A stretch of DNA of 64,000 nucleotides from NCBI GenBank assembly GCA_963921195.1, contig OY992537.1, forward strand, positions 133,446,694 to 133,510,693, given 5' to 3'. The first letter of the stretch is position 1. Every line of letters starts with the position of its first letter. Below are positions 46,110-58,261 of this stretch, one piece after another. The notes beneath the pieces were generated by a model, which saw only the letters and a program-made list of their open reading frames with translations, searched no databases and was not told the DNA's origin. A program made the position numbers and the translations under genes. Source of the DNA: Pegoplata infirma. Its lineage: Eukaryota; Arthropoda; Insecta; Diptera; Anthomyiidae.

Positions 46110-46500
46110 AAAGGTTCTTTAAGGCCTATCCAATGGCGTATTCGGTCGTGCCGAATTCGGCTTCGTTAAGTTCGTTATTGTCAAAAATGTATAATCGTTA
46201 GGGTAGTTTATATGGAGATGTTTAAAAATACGACAGCCAAAATCATTTATAATAATCTCTATTAAAATTAAAATGACCCGTATTTTTTCGTTTGGCGAAA
46301 TTACTGCCAGTTCGGGTTTTATACGGATTTCCCCGAAGGTCCTTATTTTTTCATAAGGTAGCAACCCTTTTTTAAATTTGAGATTGGGCAGCAAAAAAAA
46401 GGTAACTCTTTAACTCTTTACTTTTTCCCCCTCATTCCCATATTCAAGTTTCAGGACAATCGGTGGGTGCCCTCTGAAAGACCTCCCATGTAAGTAACGT
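46110..46500 (-). repeat. dispersed repeat F
   Basis: TATCCAATGGCGTATTCGG, TTTTTTCATAAGGTAGCAACC and CAATCGGTGGGTGCCC match other F copies at 40430-42350 and 48430-50310. The minus-strand open frame here has no recognisable domain. Confidence 0.5.
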
Positions 46501-47689
46501 TCTTAAATGTCTTCAGTAAAATGTTATCGTGCTTCTTTTCTTAGAACATATTAACGCTCTAACGCTCATTCTAAATGGTCATTTTAGCCCTTTTTCAAAA
46601 ACTGTTTTAAAAAAAATTCTAAAATACTTTGTTGTGAAAAATGTTTGGAAAGTTTAAATTTTGTGTTACTGTGTAATTGTACTTACCACATAAAAAACAA
46701 ATGCATCAAATTGGTTTAAATGAGACTAACTAACAATAAGTGATTTAATTTTTATGATTATTTTATTTTATTTCTATTTATGTAATTTCTAAATTAATTC
46801 TAAGAATAAAAAGGAAAACTTATTTTCTTTAAAAACATTTACATACATAAAGAGTTTTATTTTTTGTTTTAATTTGTAAATTAAATAAAATTCCATCATT
46901 TTAATACATAAAAGGTAAATATAATAATATTAATGTATGTGTTTTTGTATACACATTTTGTATTTTATTTTGATATATTTTTTTTATAATTTTTATTTTA
47001 TTGTTAAACTTAAATACAATAGTATTTTAAAATAAAATATAAATTAATTCTATGTATAAAAATTGCAAATATTTATGCATATGTACATTGTACATAAATA
47101 TATAAATCGAGATATTCATTTCAAATGTACCAAACAAAAAATAAAGTTTTTTTTACTTTTTTTATTAAAGTCAAACTTACGAAATCAAAAATTTCAGAAT
47201 TTTTGCTTTACAGTCAATTAATTGAACTCAGTCGACATCATGCAAAACAAATCATATGAAAAACCTGAAATGCACATGACAATTTTTGAAATTAAATTTG
47301 AAAATCTGAAAATGAAATATACTATTTTGAAGTAGATTTAATTTATTACTGAAATACAATTGCAAAACAATTGACAATTTCTGAAATACAATTGGAAAAA
47401 TTGGAAATAAAATTTCTACATTTATGTTCAAATGCATATAACTTTTACATTACTTGAAGGACTTAAATAAAAAGCCCTTTATTTTCTTCGTACTAAATAA
47501 GACTTTAACTTTACATACAGAAAATTTAAAAAATGTTTAATGTTTAATGATGGTGGAATCGAATTCAGGAGGCCAAAATACATAAGGAATAGCGGGTCTT
47601 GTTTCTGGGTCAGATTTTTTTTTTTTTGTTTGTGGGGCTGTGTTATTATTCGGTTATTTTTTAAACCTGAGTCCTTATCTAGAAAAATT
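46501..47689. other. AT-rich sequence with a few 21-bp-type repeat words
   Basis: No gene. AAATTTCTGAAAT-like words near 47270-47420 resemble the minisatellite at 23.4 kb. Confidence 0.35.
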
Positions 47690-48148
47690 CTCTTAATCTC
47701 GTTTTACCAATAGTTGACAGTTTTCCTTGTTTTTTAACAAAAAAAATTCGATGGAAATTAAATTTTTTAATTTTACAAAATTTCCAAGTTTTTTTTTACA
47801 AAAAAAAAATCTGGTAAATTCACGAAAATTCCTTAAAAGTTTTAATGCGCCAAAAAAGTTGTAAGTTTACAATTTTATTGGTAATAGGTTTGTAAAGTTT
47901 CGAAAAAGCTCGTAATTTTTACGACGAATTCTAGTAAAATAGGAGGTTGCAAAAAATTTAGTAAAGTCTTGAGTAAGTTTAATCGCATCAAAACAATTGT
48001 AAATTTACAATTTTATTGGTAAAAAGCATGTAAAATTTTTGATAAAAAGCCAGTAAAATTACAAGGAATTCTTGTCAAATAGGAGGTAGCAAAAAATAAA
48101 AATAACAATTTTTTTTTTTGTCATTTTACAAGTTTTTTTGTTTGAGTG
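47690..48148. mobile_element. fragment of a TA-flanked CACTCAAAA element
   Basis: The right end TTTTTTGTTTGAGTG then TA (48149-48150) and internal TTGTAAATTTACAATTTTAT match the family. The left end is not clear. Confidence 0.5.
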
Positions 48149-48568
48149 TAGACAAAAAGGTCTTAGAGCTGGTAACTAATAAAAAGCTAATCAATGATTA
48201 ATACTAATCATTGATCAATTTCATATAAATTTGACGTTTTTATTGAGATAAGTTACCAGCCCTTAGAATCTAATAAGGAAAGTATCTCAACCCTTATGAA
48301 ACTATCTGCATGAGACTTAAAATACATATAATAGAGACAATTCAAAGTTGGGGTGTCTCGGCTAATCATCCATATCGTGGATTTAGCGAAAAAAAATAGT
48401 TTTTTGGATTCTTCGAGCTTTTTATTTTAAAAAAACTATATGATGTTTCCATATGAGAAGAAAGGTTTTTTAATGCATATCCAATGGTGGCACAACCTTG
48501 TAAAAATTCGGCTTCTTTATATTAGTTTTTTATGGCAATGTGTAAATTTTGGGGGTATTTATGTGACG

Positions 48569-49220
48569 CAGAGCTTCGAAGGATTTCATTCCTTAATTCG
48601 ATTTGTCATTCTGAGTGAAAATTTAGTGATTGCATTCCCAAATCACATTTTAGTGAATTGAATGAATTCCCTTTAGACTCATTCGATTTATAAATATCGA
48701 ATGCATTCATTTTATTTTTCACTCAACTTTCAAAAATTGAATGCATTCGATTTTTTTTCATTCGACTTTTAAAAATGGAATGCATTCACTTGCGAATGCA
48801 ATCGATTTTCTTTTCATTCAATTTGAAAACTCGAATGGCTTATTCATTCATTGCATAAAAAACTTAAAAAAACTAACCAGGATAGATCAAAACGGAGCCA
48901 ATTTTTTGTTCATAGTATCGCCAACACTCTTCAGATTTTTTTGTCGTATGGGCAGTTAATATGTGCATTTTAAAAATTTTCGGGAAAACCAATTTTTTTT
49001 TTTGATTCAAAATTAGAGCCCATTAGGGTCATCGTATGTAAAGAGAGTAGGCGATACTTTAGACCAAAATTTGGCTCCGTTTTGATATATCTATTTAAAA
49101 AATCGATTGCATTCGCAGTGGAATGTTGATTTATGAAATCGAATGCATTCACTGACTATGAAAATTGAATGGATTTTTTTGAGAATTCGTTCGAAAAGGA
49201 TTTCATTCTTTTAAGCTCTG
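48569..49220. mobile_element. 652-bp hAT-like MITE
   Basis: Inverted ends CAGAGCTT (48569-48576, and complement ending 49220) and 8-bp flanks ATGTGACG (48561-48568) and ATGTGAAG (49221-49228), one mismatch. The CAGAG-type end and 8-bp duplication are hAT hallmarks. The interior repeats GAATGCATTC palindromes. No transposase. Confidence 0.75.
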
Positions 49221-49233
49221 ATGTGAAGGTATA

Positions 49234-50117
49234 CACTAAAAAAAACTTTTAAAATTACAAGAAAAGTGTGTAACTTTTTTTTTGCTACCTCCTATTTGCC
49301 GAGAATTCCGTGTTATTTTACAAACTTTTTACAAATAATTTTGAAATTTTACAAGTTTTTTAACAAAAAAATTGTAAGTTTACACATTTTTTTGACGCGA
49401 TAAAACTTACAAGGAGGTTTCGTGATTTTACTAGATTTTTTGCTACCTCCTATTTGACAACAATTCCTTCTAATTTTACAAGCTTTTTACCAATAATTTT
49501 GTAATTTTACAAGCTTTTTACCAATAAAATTGTAAATTTACAAATTTTTTGACGCGAAAAAACTTACTTAAATAAAAATTACGAGGTTTACGTAATTTTA
49601 CAAGATTTTTTCCAATAAAATTGTAAATTCTCTTACAAGAAATTCTCATGAATTTACTAATTTTTTTTTATAAAAATTTTTTGAAAATTTGTAAAATTGA
49701 ATTTTTATTTAGTTCGGTTTGAGTCCATATTAATTATTTCTGAGAAATAATAATTGTTGTACAATGAGAAAATCTGAAAAAAAATCAAGTGACAACACAC
49801 GCAAAGTGGAGATGTCGACAGCTTAGCCTCTGTTGTCACTTGATTTTTTTTTTCAGATTTTCTCATTGTACAACAATTATTATTTCTCAGAAATAATTAA
49901 TATGGACTCAAACCGAACTAAATAAAAATTCAGTTTTAAAATATACAGTCCAACAATATACATATAAACACAATTTGTAAAATTATAAAAAAAAATGTAA
50001 AATTAAAAAAAAAAAATGTAAATTTTGATAGATTTTAAAAAAAAAAAACTATCAAGTATTGGTAAAATAGGATAACGATACATTTTCTAGTAATTTGACA
50101 AGATTTTTTTTTGTGTG
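49234..50117. mobile_element. TA-flanked element (CACTAAAAAAAA end)
   Basis: Begins CACTAAAAAAAACTTTT and ends TTTTTTTTTGTGTG, flanked by TA at 49232-49233 and 50118-50119. Contains the hairpin insertion 49699-49931. Confidence 0.7.
49699..49931. repeat. near-perfect long hairpin, ~100-bp arms
   Basis: 49699-49797 and 49831-49931 are inverted copies differing only by A/T-run length, around a 33-bp loop. Arms start GAATTTTTATTTAGTTCGG. Confidence 0.88.
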
Positions 50118-50349
50118 TACGATATCCATATGAGTACGATATAATCTTGATTAAATTAAAGTCAACACGTATTTTTGCTCTAAAAGATATCAATTTTAGC
50201 TCGGGAGTTATCGAAATTTTCCCTAAGTTCCACATTGTTTCATAAGGGGACAACGAGCACTGTTATGTTAAGTTTCAGGCAAATCAGATCATAAGGGTTG
50301 TGATAATTCGCTTGTAAGACTTTTTCTATGGCAAAATGTCTCAGAAGGT

Positions 50350-50711
50350 AAAATGAGTTGTTATCCCGTTCTAACAATATTTAAAAATTTTCCTTGTTTT
50401 TAACAAAAATTCTTGTACTTCGCTCAAACGAGAACTACGTTTTTATTGATAATTTTACAAATGTATTTTTGTTATTGTATTCTACCATTTAAAAAAAAAA
50501 AAAAAAAATACAACAAAGTTTTTCTTACGAGGATTCTAGTTGATTTACCAAAAAAAAAACTGTTAAAAAAAATGTTGACAAAATTTTGAAAAGTTTTCCA
50601 AGTTCTAAAAAATACATTTTATTAAAAATACTTTTAGGGGAAAAAACAATTTTGGAATAAAAAAAATTTATGAACAATGCCTTAAGGAAAAATTTTAAAT
50701 TTTTTGTTATA
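50350..50711. mobile_element. left part of a TA-type element split by two later elements
   Basis: Words such as AACAAAAATTCTTGTACTTCG and GAGAACTACGTTTTTATTG parallel the left part of 40552-42266. The right part appears at 51826-51862 and 56973-57342 and ends GAGTG then TA (57343-57344). Confidence 0.45.
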
Positions 50712-51821
50712 GGGCCATTCCAGGAAATTTAGCTCAAATTTTAGTCATTTTTGGAAATGGTGTCTCAGATTAATTTGAGCCTTGACACATAGATAGCCCT
50801 CATAAATATGATATATGTACCATATACCGTTTTTTTACATTTGGTGTATTTAACGAATTATGGCGGGTCAAAGATTGACTTTTTAAGCAAAAATAAGAAA
50901 AATACATCACGTTTAAAGAGCTGTAACTTCTTAACCAATGACCCGATTTTCACAAATTTAGGCTCATGTGAAAGCTGGGGTTCTTCTTTTAGAAAATATT
51001 TTTAAAATAACACAGTTTTTTTTACAGAAATGATGCAAAAATGCAAAAACATTTTTTCTTTTCGAATATTTAAAAAAACACATCTTCGATATTTTTAAAA
51101 AAAATTCTGGTGAAAAATAACAATGTTTTGTATAACATATTCAAAATTCAGAGTGGGATCTCCATGGGATCAAAAACTATTCTGTTTTAAGTACGAGGTT
51201 CTCATATTTTTCCCTTAGAAAATTTAAATTTCTAATGTTTTGAATGTTTTTCAAATTTTTTATAGTATAATTTTCTTTGAAAATTTAAATTTTTATATTG
51301 AAGAAACATAAAATTTTAAATTTCTAAGGTAAAATTTAAGAACTTCGTACTAAAACCAGAATATTTTTTGATCCCATTGGGATCCCACTCTGAATTTTGG
51401 ATATGTTGTACAAAACAGTATTGTTTATCACCAAACATTTTTAAAAAAAAATCGAAGATGTGTTTTTTTAAATATTCGCAAAACAAAAATGTTTTTGAAT
51501 TTTTGCAACACTTCTGAAAAACAACCGTATGCTTTTGAAAATATTTCCTAAAAGAAGAAGAATTAAGGTTTCACATGAGCCATTACTTGTGATAATCGGA
51601 TTACTAGTTAAAAAGTTAGAGCACGTTAAACGTCATGTATTTTTCTGACTTTTGCTAAAAAAGTCGAACTTTAACCCGCGATAATTTGAAAACTACAGAA
51701 AATTTTGAAAATCCAAAAATGCAACATATTTCATATAAACGTGGATATCTATGAGCCAAATTCTCAGTGGCGTCCAAAGGCATGTTTCCGAACAGTGGGG
51801 CGAAAATTTTTGGAATTACCC
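50712..51821. mobile_element. 1.11-kb element with GGGCCATTCC ends (empty-site copy)
   Basis: Starts GGGCCATTCCAGGAAATTT and ends TTTTTGGAATTACCC, flanked by TATA (50708-50711 and 51822-51825). Its internal arms are inverted: CAAAATTCAGAGTGGGATC near 51150 and its complement near 51380. Collinear with 59310-61094. Short open frames are shared by both copies but carry no domain. Confidence 0.7.
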
Positions 51822-52223
51822 TATATATTTACAATTTTTTTTTGTAAATTTACATATTTTAATATATGGGGCATTCCAAGCCAAATCACTCACTTTTAGA
51901 CCCGACCCCTTTCGATTTATTTAACTTTTGGATATGTTTTAGTCCTTATTAAATGCAACTTGGACACCAATTTTCAGCCTTTTATTTCAAGATGGTGTTG
52001 AGTAATCAATTTTTCAAAATTGCGATTTTCACAAAAAAATTAAAAAATTTAAATTTTTAATTAATTTTGACCATTAAAAAATAAATATTTTGTGAGGATG
52101 TTTATTCTGGCTCGAGGTCATTATTTTCTTTACTAATTAAAACCATGATATTCTCATAGTATAATTTTCAAGAAAATTATTTTTTGTTTTAAATTTATTT
52201 ATGTTGGTCATTTTTGCAAGACT

Positions 52224-52271
52224 TAATCGACACGTGTTTCGGAATTTGTCAAGATTCCATTGTCAAGATTA
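52224..52271 (-). ncRNA. degenerate hammerhead-like motif, family B, left unit
   Basis: Same motif as at 52953, in reverse orientation. Confidence 0.5.
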
Positions 52272-52952
52272 TTTAGCAAAAATAGAAACGATATACTACA
52301 AAGTAGCAAACGAGTCTAATGACAAATCGTTTTTGCACAAACTAAAACATTAATACATATTCGACTCTATCCACAATGTGAATTAGAAAGACGAAGAAAT
52401 TGTACTATGCTAGTAAGTAACAATTGTCAATAACCAACAAAAATATTTAAAACATTTTACATACGATAGTCCATTGGACTACAACAATATGTTTTTTGTT
52501 GCTGTGAATGAAATTATACCATTATTAGGGCTATTCATCACTATGGCGTGCCAACCATTATGTTCAAATTCTGATTAATTTTTATTAATAAATAAAAATT
52601 GTTTTATTCGACCTTTAAAATATTATATTTTGTGAGGATGTTTATTCTGGCTCGAGGCTATTCATCACTATGGCACGCCATAGTGATGAATAGCCCTAAT
52701 AATGGTATAATTTCATTCACAGCAACAAAAAACATATTGTTGTAGTCCAATGGACTATCGTATGTAAAATGTTTTAAATATTTTTGTTGGTTATTGACAA
52801 TTGTTACTTACTAGCATAGTACAATTTCTTCGTCTTTCTAAATCACATTGTGGATAGAGTCGAATATGTATTAATGTTTTAGTTTGTGCAAAAACGATTT
52901 GTCATTAGACTCGTTTGCTACTTTGTAGTATATCGTTTCTATTTTTGCTAAA

Positions 52953-53000
52953 TAATCTTGACAATGGAATCTTGACAAATTCCGAAACACGTGTCGATTA
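52953..53000 (+). ncRNA. degenerate hammerhead-like motif, family B, copy 1
   Basis: Stem I TAATC/GATTA, stem II GGAAT/ATTCC, stem III ACA-CG-TGT, GAAA and cleavage triplet GTC are all kept. The core reads TTGACAA where CTGANGA is expected, so cleavage as a standard hammerhead is unlikely. Confidence 0.55.
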
Positions 53001-53492
53001 AGTCTTGCAAAAATGACCAACATAAATAAATTTAAAACAAAAAATAATTTTCTTGAAAATTATACTATGAGAATATCATGGTTTTAATTAGTAAAGAAAA
53101 TAATGACCTCGAGCCAGAATAAACATCCTCACAAAATATAATATTTTAAAGGTCGAATAAAACAATTTTTATTTATTAATAAAAATTAATCAGAATTTGA
53201 ACATAATGGTTGGCACGCCATAGTGATGAATAGCCCTAATAATGGTATAATTTCATTCACAGCAACAAAAAACATATTGTTGTAGTCCAATGGACTATCG
53301 TATGTAAAATGTTTTAAATATTTTTGTTGGTTATTGACAATTGTTACTTACTAGCATAGTACAATTTCTTCGTCTTTCTAATTCACATTGTGGATAGAGT
53401 CGAATATGTATTAATGTTTTAGTTTGTGCAAAAACGATTTGTCATTAGACTCGTTTGCTACTTTGTAGTATATCGTTTCTATTTTTGCTAAA

Positions 53493-53540
53493 TAATCTTG
53501 ACAATGGAATCTTGACAAATTCTGAAACACGTGTCGATTA
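53493..53540 (+). ncRNA. degenerate hammerhead-like motif, family B, copy 2
   Basis: 540 bp after copy 1, with one extra change (TCTGAAAC) that turns a stem II pair into G-U. Confidence 0.5.
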
Positions 53541-54328
53541 AGTCTTGCAAAAATGACCAACATAAATAAATTTAAAACAAAAAATAATTTTCTTGAAAAT
53601 TATACTATGAGAATATCATGGTTTTAATTAGTAAAGAAAATAATGACCTCGAGCCAGAATAAACATCCTCACAAAATATAATATTTTAAAGGTCGAATAA
53701 AACAATTTTTATTTATTAATAAAAATTAATCAGAAATTAAAAAATAAAGATATTTAAAAAAAAGTTGGACAACGATTTGTTGGTATTTAAATGTAGTTTT
53801 AGAAAAAAAATATGAAAAAATTATTCGAAGTAAGTATCACTTATTTTTTGACGTTTAAAAATTAAAATCGACTTTTTGAAAAAGTTCTAAACCTTCGATT
53901 TTTTTGTAAAAAACTATAAAAATTCTACTCTCAACTACGCAACTTTTAAGCCATAATTCGAGATGTGATCGCAATTCTTTCTATTTTTTTTTAAATTTTA
54001 AAAATTGTACATTTTATTTTTTGGCTCTGATTTATTTTATATGGTGCTTACAAAAAAAATAAATTGGTAGATATTTACCCTAACATACCCCAGATATATT
54101 TATTTCGAGGTAAAAATACGTCTCACAAAAATTTAGAACGATCGGGAATGGGTAAGGCGTTTAGCATGGTCCTTGAAATTTAAAAAAAAATGGTTACAAG
54201 GAAAAATATGATTTTTTTCTGTTTTCGCAATATTTTTGGTATTTTAATTTAATTTTTATTTCATGCAATTACAGAATTATGATGTAGAGTAAAATGCCTT
54301 TCTAATAAGGTACTAAAAACTAAAATCG

Positions 54329-54748
54329 GTGGAAAATCACCCATGTTATTACAACTTCCCCAGGCATCTAGCGTGTGTCATACCGCTTGATTAAAGAATA
54401 CGAGTCCCTTTTTTTAAATTTATTGAAATTTTCTACTGTAATAACATTTTTTCATTATTCATGTTTCATTGTAATATTTTTTTGGTTTTTCCAAATTTTA
54501 AAACAAAAAATTTTTTTTTTTTTTAAATAGAGATTTCAGTCATTTTTAGCATTAATTTAAAAAATGTTAGCAAAACACAATATGAAAAATACTTGTCATC
54601 AAATTACATTTGAACTTGAAGAATAATAAAATGTTATTACAGTAGAAAATTTCAATGAATTTCAAAAATCGGATTGTATTGCTTAATCAAGTCGTCTGCC
54701 ACACGTTAGATGCCTGGGGAAGTTGTAATAACTTGGCTGATTTTCAAC
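54329..54748. mobile_element. 420-bp MITE in the left arm of the 5.1-kb foldback
   Basis: GTGGAAAATCACCC then CTTCCCCAGGCATCTA at the left mirror TAGATGCCTGGGGAAG and TGATTTTCAAC at the right. The opposite arm near 56190-56200 reads straight across the insertion point. Confidence 0.7.
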
Positions 54749-55044
54749 CGATTCACAGTGGTTCCAAGTCCAAATCTAGCTGGACAAAATTATTTTATCA
54801 CTGTTTTATATGTTTATGGGGTCGCTGAGTTCAAAAAACATGTTTAAATTTTTCTAAGTCGATTACACTAATCGACAACTTTTTATTTTTTTTCTAATTT
54901 CAGTAATTCATTAATGACAAAAATGGTTTTTATGCAGAACAGAAATATGAAATACAAAAACTTATTTTTTGAAAGTTTTGTAATCTTTAAAAAAAAAAAT
55001 TTTTTTTGTCGAGAAGTGTAATTGAAAAAAACAATTGAGAGTGT

Positions 55045-55500
55045 TAAATTCGGCTATGCCGAATCTTTTATGCCCTCCAAAATGTAAAAAATAAAAAACC
55101 AGTGAGAGTGTTACATTCGGCTGTGCCGAATCGTTTATACCCTCCAAAATGTAAAAAAAAACAATAAAAAAAATCCAGGGGCGTTTTTTTTTTGGGGGGG
55201 GTTGGTGGGAGACGTTAGGGAGCAACTTCCCCTTGCGATTTCGAACTTCATTTGAGAGAAGAATGTTGCATTTGCTTAGCAAAAGTACAAAAAACCCTGC
55301 AAAAATGCGATTTTTATTTGGTTGGTTTAGTTCTCCAAGGGGGAACTTTTTTCCCCTTGGTCCGATTTTATCCATTTCCGAACTTAACCTGCCTAGGAAT
55401 ATAAGACATATTCGTGCCAAACTTCGGAAGTCTAGCTCTTTTATTTTGGACTGTATCGCGTCCTCTACAGACGGACAGACGGACGGACATTTTTGAATTT
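55045..55500 (+). repeat. dispersed fly repeat G (two head units)
   Basis: ATTCGGCTATGCCGAATC near 55050 and ATTCGGCTGTGCCGAATC near 55113, each followed by a CCCTCCAAAATGTAAAA line, then GACGGACAGACGGACGG near 55472. The 152-codon minus frame has no recognisable domain. Confidence 0.6.
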
Positions 55501-56100
55501 AGTCGAATTGTGTTATTGGCCGCGGTTTAATAGGAAACATCACATTTAATGCTTTATTTAAGCTAAGCATAATTATAATACTTAAAAGTTATCAAAAACT
55601 TACAAAAATTCAATTCTTTATTTAGAAAAAAAAATTTAGGCGAAATTCTATTTTCATATAAACTGTGATTAATTTTGAACCTGCAAAAACCTGCAAGAAA
55701 TGTCTGCATGACAACGTTCAGTAATAAATTACCTATAAGTTGTATGTAGTAATTCGACATGATATGCCTGGATTCGGTTTTGGCAAGCTGCGGAAGTTTC
55801 ATAAGTCCTCAAAAATATTGTTATTATTGACCATACTTCAAAGTACAAAAAATGTAAGAAGAAGATCGATAATAAATTTCTTATTAATGTCCAGAATAAG
55901 TATAAATCTGTAGCTTTCTTGTACATAAACCGTTTTGAAACCATTGATGTAACATGGATAATATGATGTTATTAGTTAAACACTTATATATATATTATTT
56001 TTTTTTTAAATATTGGATACCAAAAATGTTATTTCATTCGCATATTTAACAAAGTTAAAGCCCTAATTCCAAAAAATGGTTATTAGTTTGATCAGAACAC
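55501..56100. other. unassigned centre of the 5.1-kb foldback
   Basis: No gene or repeat boundary recognised. Small minus-strand open frames lack domains. Confidence 0.3.
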
Positions 56101-56972
56101 ACCCTTAGCTTGCCCCTAGCACTATTAATTCCCAATTTTAAGGACACCAATTTTTGGACTTTTGTCCAGCTAGATTTTGATTTGGAACCAATGTGCGATT
56201 TTAATTTTTAGTACCTTATTAGAAAGGCAATTTACTTTTCATCATAAGTCTGTAATTGCTTGTAATAAAAATTAACTTTAAATACCAAAAATATTGCGAA
56301 AACAGAAAAAAAATCTTATTTTTCCTTGTAATCCGTTTTTTAAACTTCAAGGTTCTATCGTTCTAAATTTTTGTGAGATGTATTTTTACCTCGAAATAAA
56401 TATATCTCGGGTAAGTTAGGGTCAATATCTACCAATTTATTTAAAAAAAAAAAATAATATAAAAAAAATCAGAGCCAATAAATAAAAGGTGCAATTTTTA
56501 AAATTAAAAAAAAAATAGATAGAATTGTGATCACATCTCGAATTATGGCTTAAAAGTTGCGTAATTTAGAGTAGAATTTTTGTGGTTTTTTTACAAAAAA
56601 ATCGAAGGTTTCGGACTTTTTCAAAAAGTCGATTTTAATTTTTAAACGTCAAAAAATAAGTGATACTTACTTCGAATAATTTTTTCATATTTTTTTTCTA
56701 AAACTACATTGAAATACCAACAAAACATTGTCCATATTTTTTTAAAATATCTATATTTTTTAATGGTCAAAATTAATTAAAAATTTAATTTTTTTAATTT
56801 TTTTGAGAAAATCGCCGTTTTGAAATTGATTACTCAACACCATCTTGAAATAAAAGGCTGAAAATTGGTGTCCAAGTTGCACTTAATAAGTACTAAAACA
56901 TATCTAAAAATAAAATAAATCGAAAGGGGTCGGGCCTAAAAGTGAGTGATTTGGCTTGGAATGCCCCATATA

Positions 56973-57342
56973 TACTTTTCTTGTATATTTACTAATTTTT
57001 TATAATTTTTGTTGCTTAAAAATTATCACTACCAAAAATTTGTAAATTTTAAACAATTTTTTGGTAAATTAACTTTTTTTTAATATACTATTTTTTTTTG
57101 CTTTAATATTTTATTTTTTTTGTTAATTTACCATTTTTTTAAATATATTTATTATTTTTTCTTGTAAATTCAGCATATTTTTTTTTAATTGTTACCAATA
57201 AAATTGTTTATTTTACAAATTTTTGGCGCATTGAAAATTACGAGGAAATCCTCGTAACTTTACGAGAATTTTACGTAAAATTACGATGCGAGAAAAAATC
57301 GGGAGAATTTTTGGTAATTTTACAAGGATCTTTTTTTGAGTG
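56973..57342. mobile_element. right part of the split TA-type element
   Basis: Ends TCTTTTTTTGAGTG before TA. Includes TCCTCGTAACTTTACGAGAA, a relative of the CCCCGTA hairpin in the other copies. Confidence 0.45.
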
Positions 57343-57344
57343 TA

Positions 57345-58261
57345 GGAAGAACGTTTTGAAAAGGTTTTAGATTCAGATAATTTTTTAATAGAAAAAAAAT
57401 CAGAACCCGGAAAGTTTTCTATGGAAAAATGTCTTTGAATTTGATAAATCAATCATTATTTTAATTGATTTTTAATAAAAAAATTTACCAAATTTTTTAT
57501 CAAAATCGAAAAAGTGATTAATTGAAAAAAAAAAAAATAATTAATCACCTACAATTTGATGATTGATATAACAATTTTCTTCATCGGAGGAGTTTCAATT
57601 AAAAAATTAATTGAATCCGCGTTTTTGTTGATTGATTTTCGTTTTCAATTCTTTCTGTGTTCTATGGGCAAAATGCCTCAAAAGCTTTACATTTTTCTAT
57701 TGGGAAAATGTCGATGATCTTATAATTTCTTATAATTTCTTTTATAGGAATACATTTTAAGAATTCCGAAATGTGTCTATAAAAAATAACACTAAACAAG
57801 AGATATGCACAAAAATTTTAATTAATGATGCAAATCCGTCCGACCGGAGTTTCTATGTAAGAAAATTTTTTTGAGTAAAAAATATCCCCCCCCCCCCCCT
57901 CAAAACCCGAGCTGGATGCGCGCCTGGACTGTGAAGGGGGTCTAAAAAGTTTGGTTGTAATATTTGTAATGTCTCAACTCAACAAGACCTAAAAACTACA
58001 CTAGATCATTTGAAAAGTATTTTACACACAGAAAACAAGTTAGTTGGAAAACGATTAAGACTTTAAAAAGTCGATTACTAAAATATAAATTTATTTGTAA
58101 TTATATAATTCCTTTTATAAGAAGTGATAACCAATTGTTGTAACTGAATGAATTGCATTTTAACTAAATGATTGTCCTAACAATACTATTATAGGTTGAC
58201 TAAACTAACAATAAATTTAAAAAATCGGTATTAAAATAATTAGCAGGTCCAATGGTAAACA
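57345..58261. other. relics of the 35-bp satellite and unassigned AT-rich DNA
   Basis: TTTTCTATGGAAAAATGTCT near 57414 and TTTTCTATTGGGAAAATGTC near 57692 are decayed satellite units. A C12 run lies near 57888. A CACAGAAAAC end of the 6591-type MITE is at 58027. No gene. Confidence 0.4.

Larger units (their letters stand above)
48430..50310 (+). repeat. dispersed repeat F, split by two insertions
   Basis: Pieces 48430-48568, 49221-49233 and 50118-50310 (CATATCCAATGGTGGCACAA, then GTTTCATAAGGGGACAACG) read in order like the F copy at 46110-46500. They are separated by a hAT-like MITE and a TA element. Confidence 0.5.
52086..53735. mobile_element. Penelope-like / retrozyme-like element B
   Basis: Flanked by a perfect 13-bp duplication ATTAAAAAATAAA (52073-52085 and 53736-53748). 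One unit in reverse and two in forward orientation, unit length 540 bp, mirror axis near 52680 (ATGGCACGCCAT). The opposite arm of the host foldback shows the empty site near 56755. Each unit has a degenerate hammerhead and the GACCTCGAGCCAG and AAAGGTCGAATAAA boxes. No reverse transcriptase. Confidence 0.75.
51867..56968. mobile_element. 5.1-kb foldback with TGGGGCATTCCAAG ends
   Basis: Ends TGGGGCATTCCAAGCC and its complement, flanked by TATA (51863-51866 and 56969-56972). The arms are inverted over hundreds of bases (for example CTCACTTTTAG at both ends, TCGACTTTTTGAAAAAG near 53868 and its complement near 56615). The left arm carries element B (52086-53735) and an inner MITE (54329-54748), both absent from the right arm. 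The centre holds a G repeat and unassigned sequence. No transposase. Confidence 0.75.

Noticed and set aside
52500..52690. A separate gene suggested by the near-identical 52.5-53.7 kb copies
   Set aside because: No open frame of note; the copies are the units of Penelope-like element B.
54962..55420. 152-codon minus-strand open frame
   Set aside because: Lies over repeat G with homopolymer runs; no domain, and the repeat is non-coding in its other copies.
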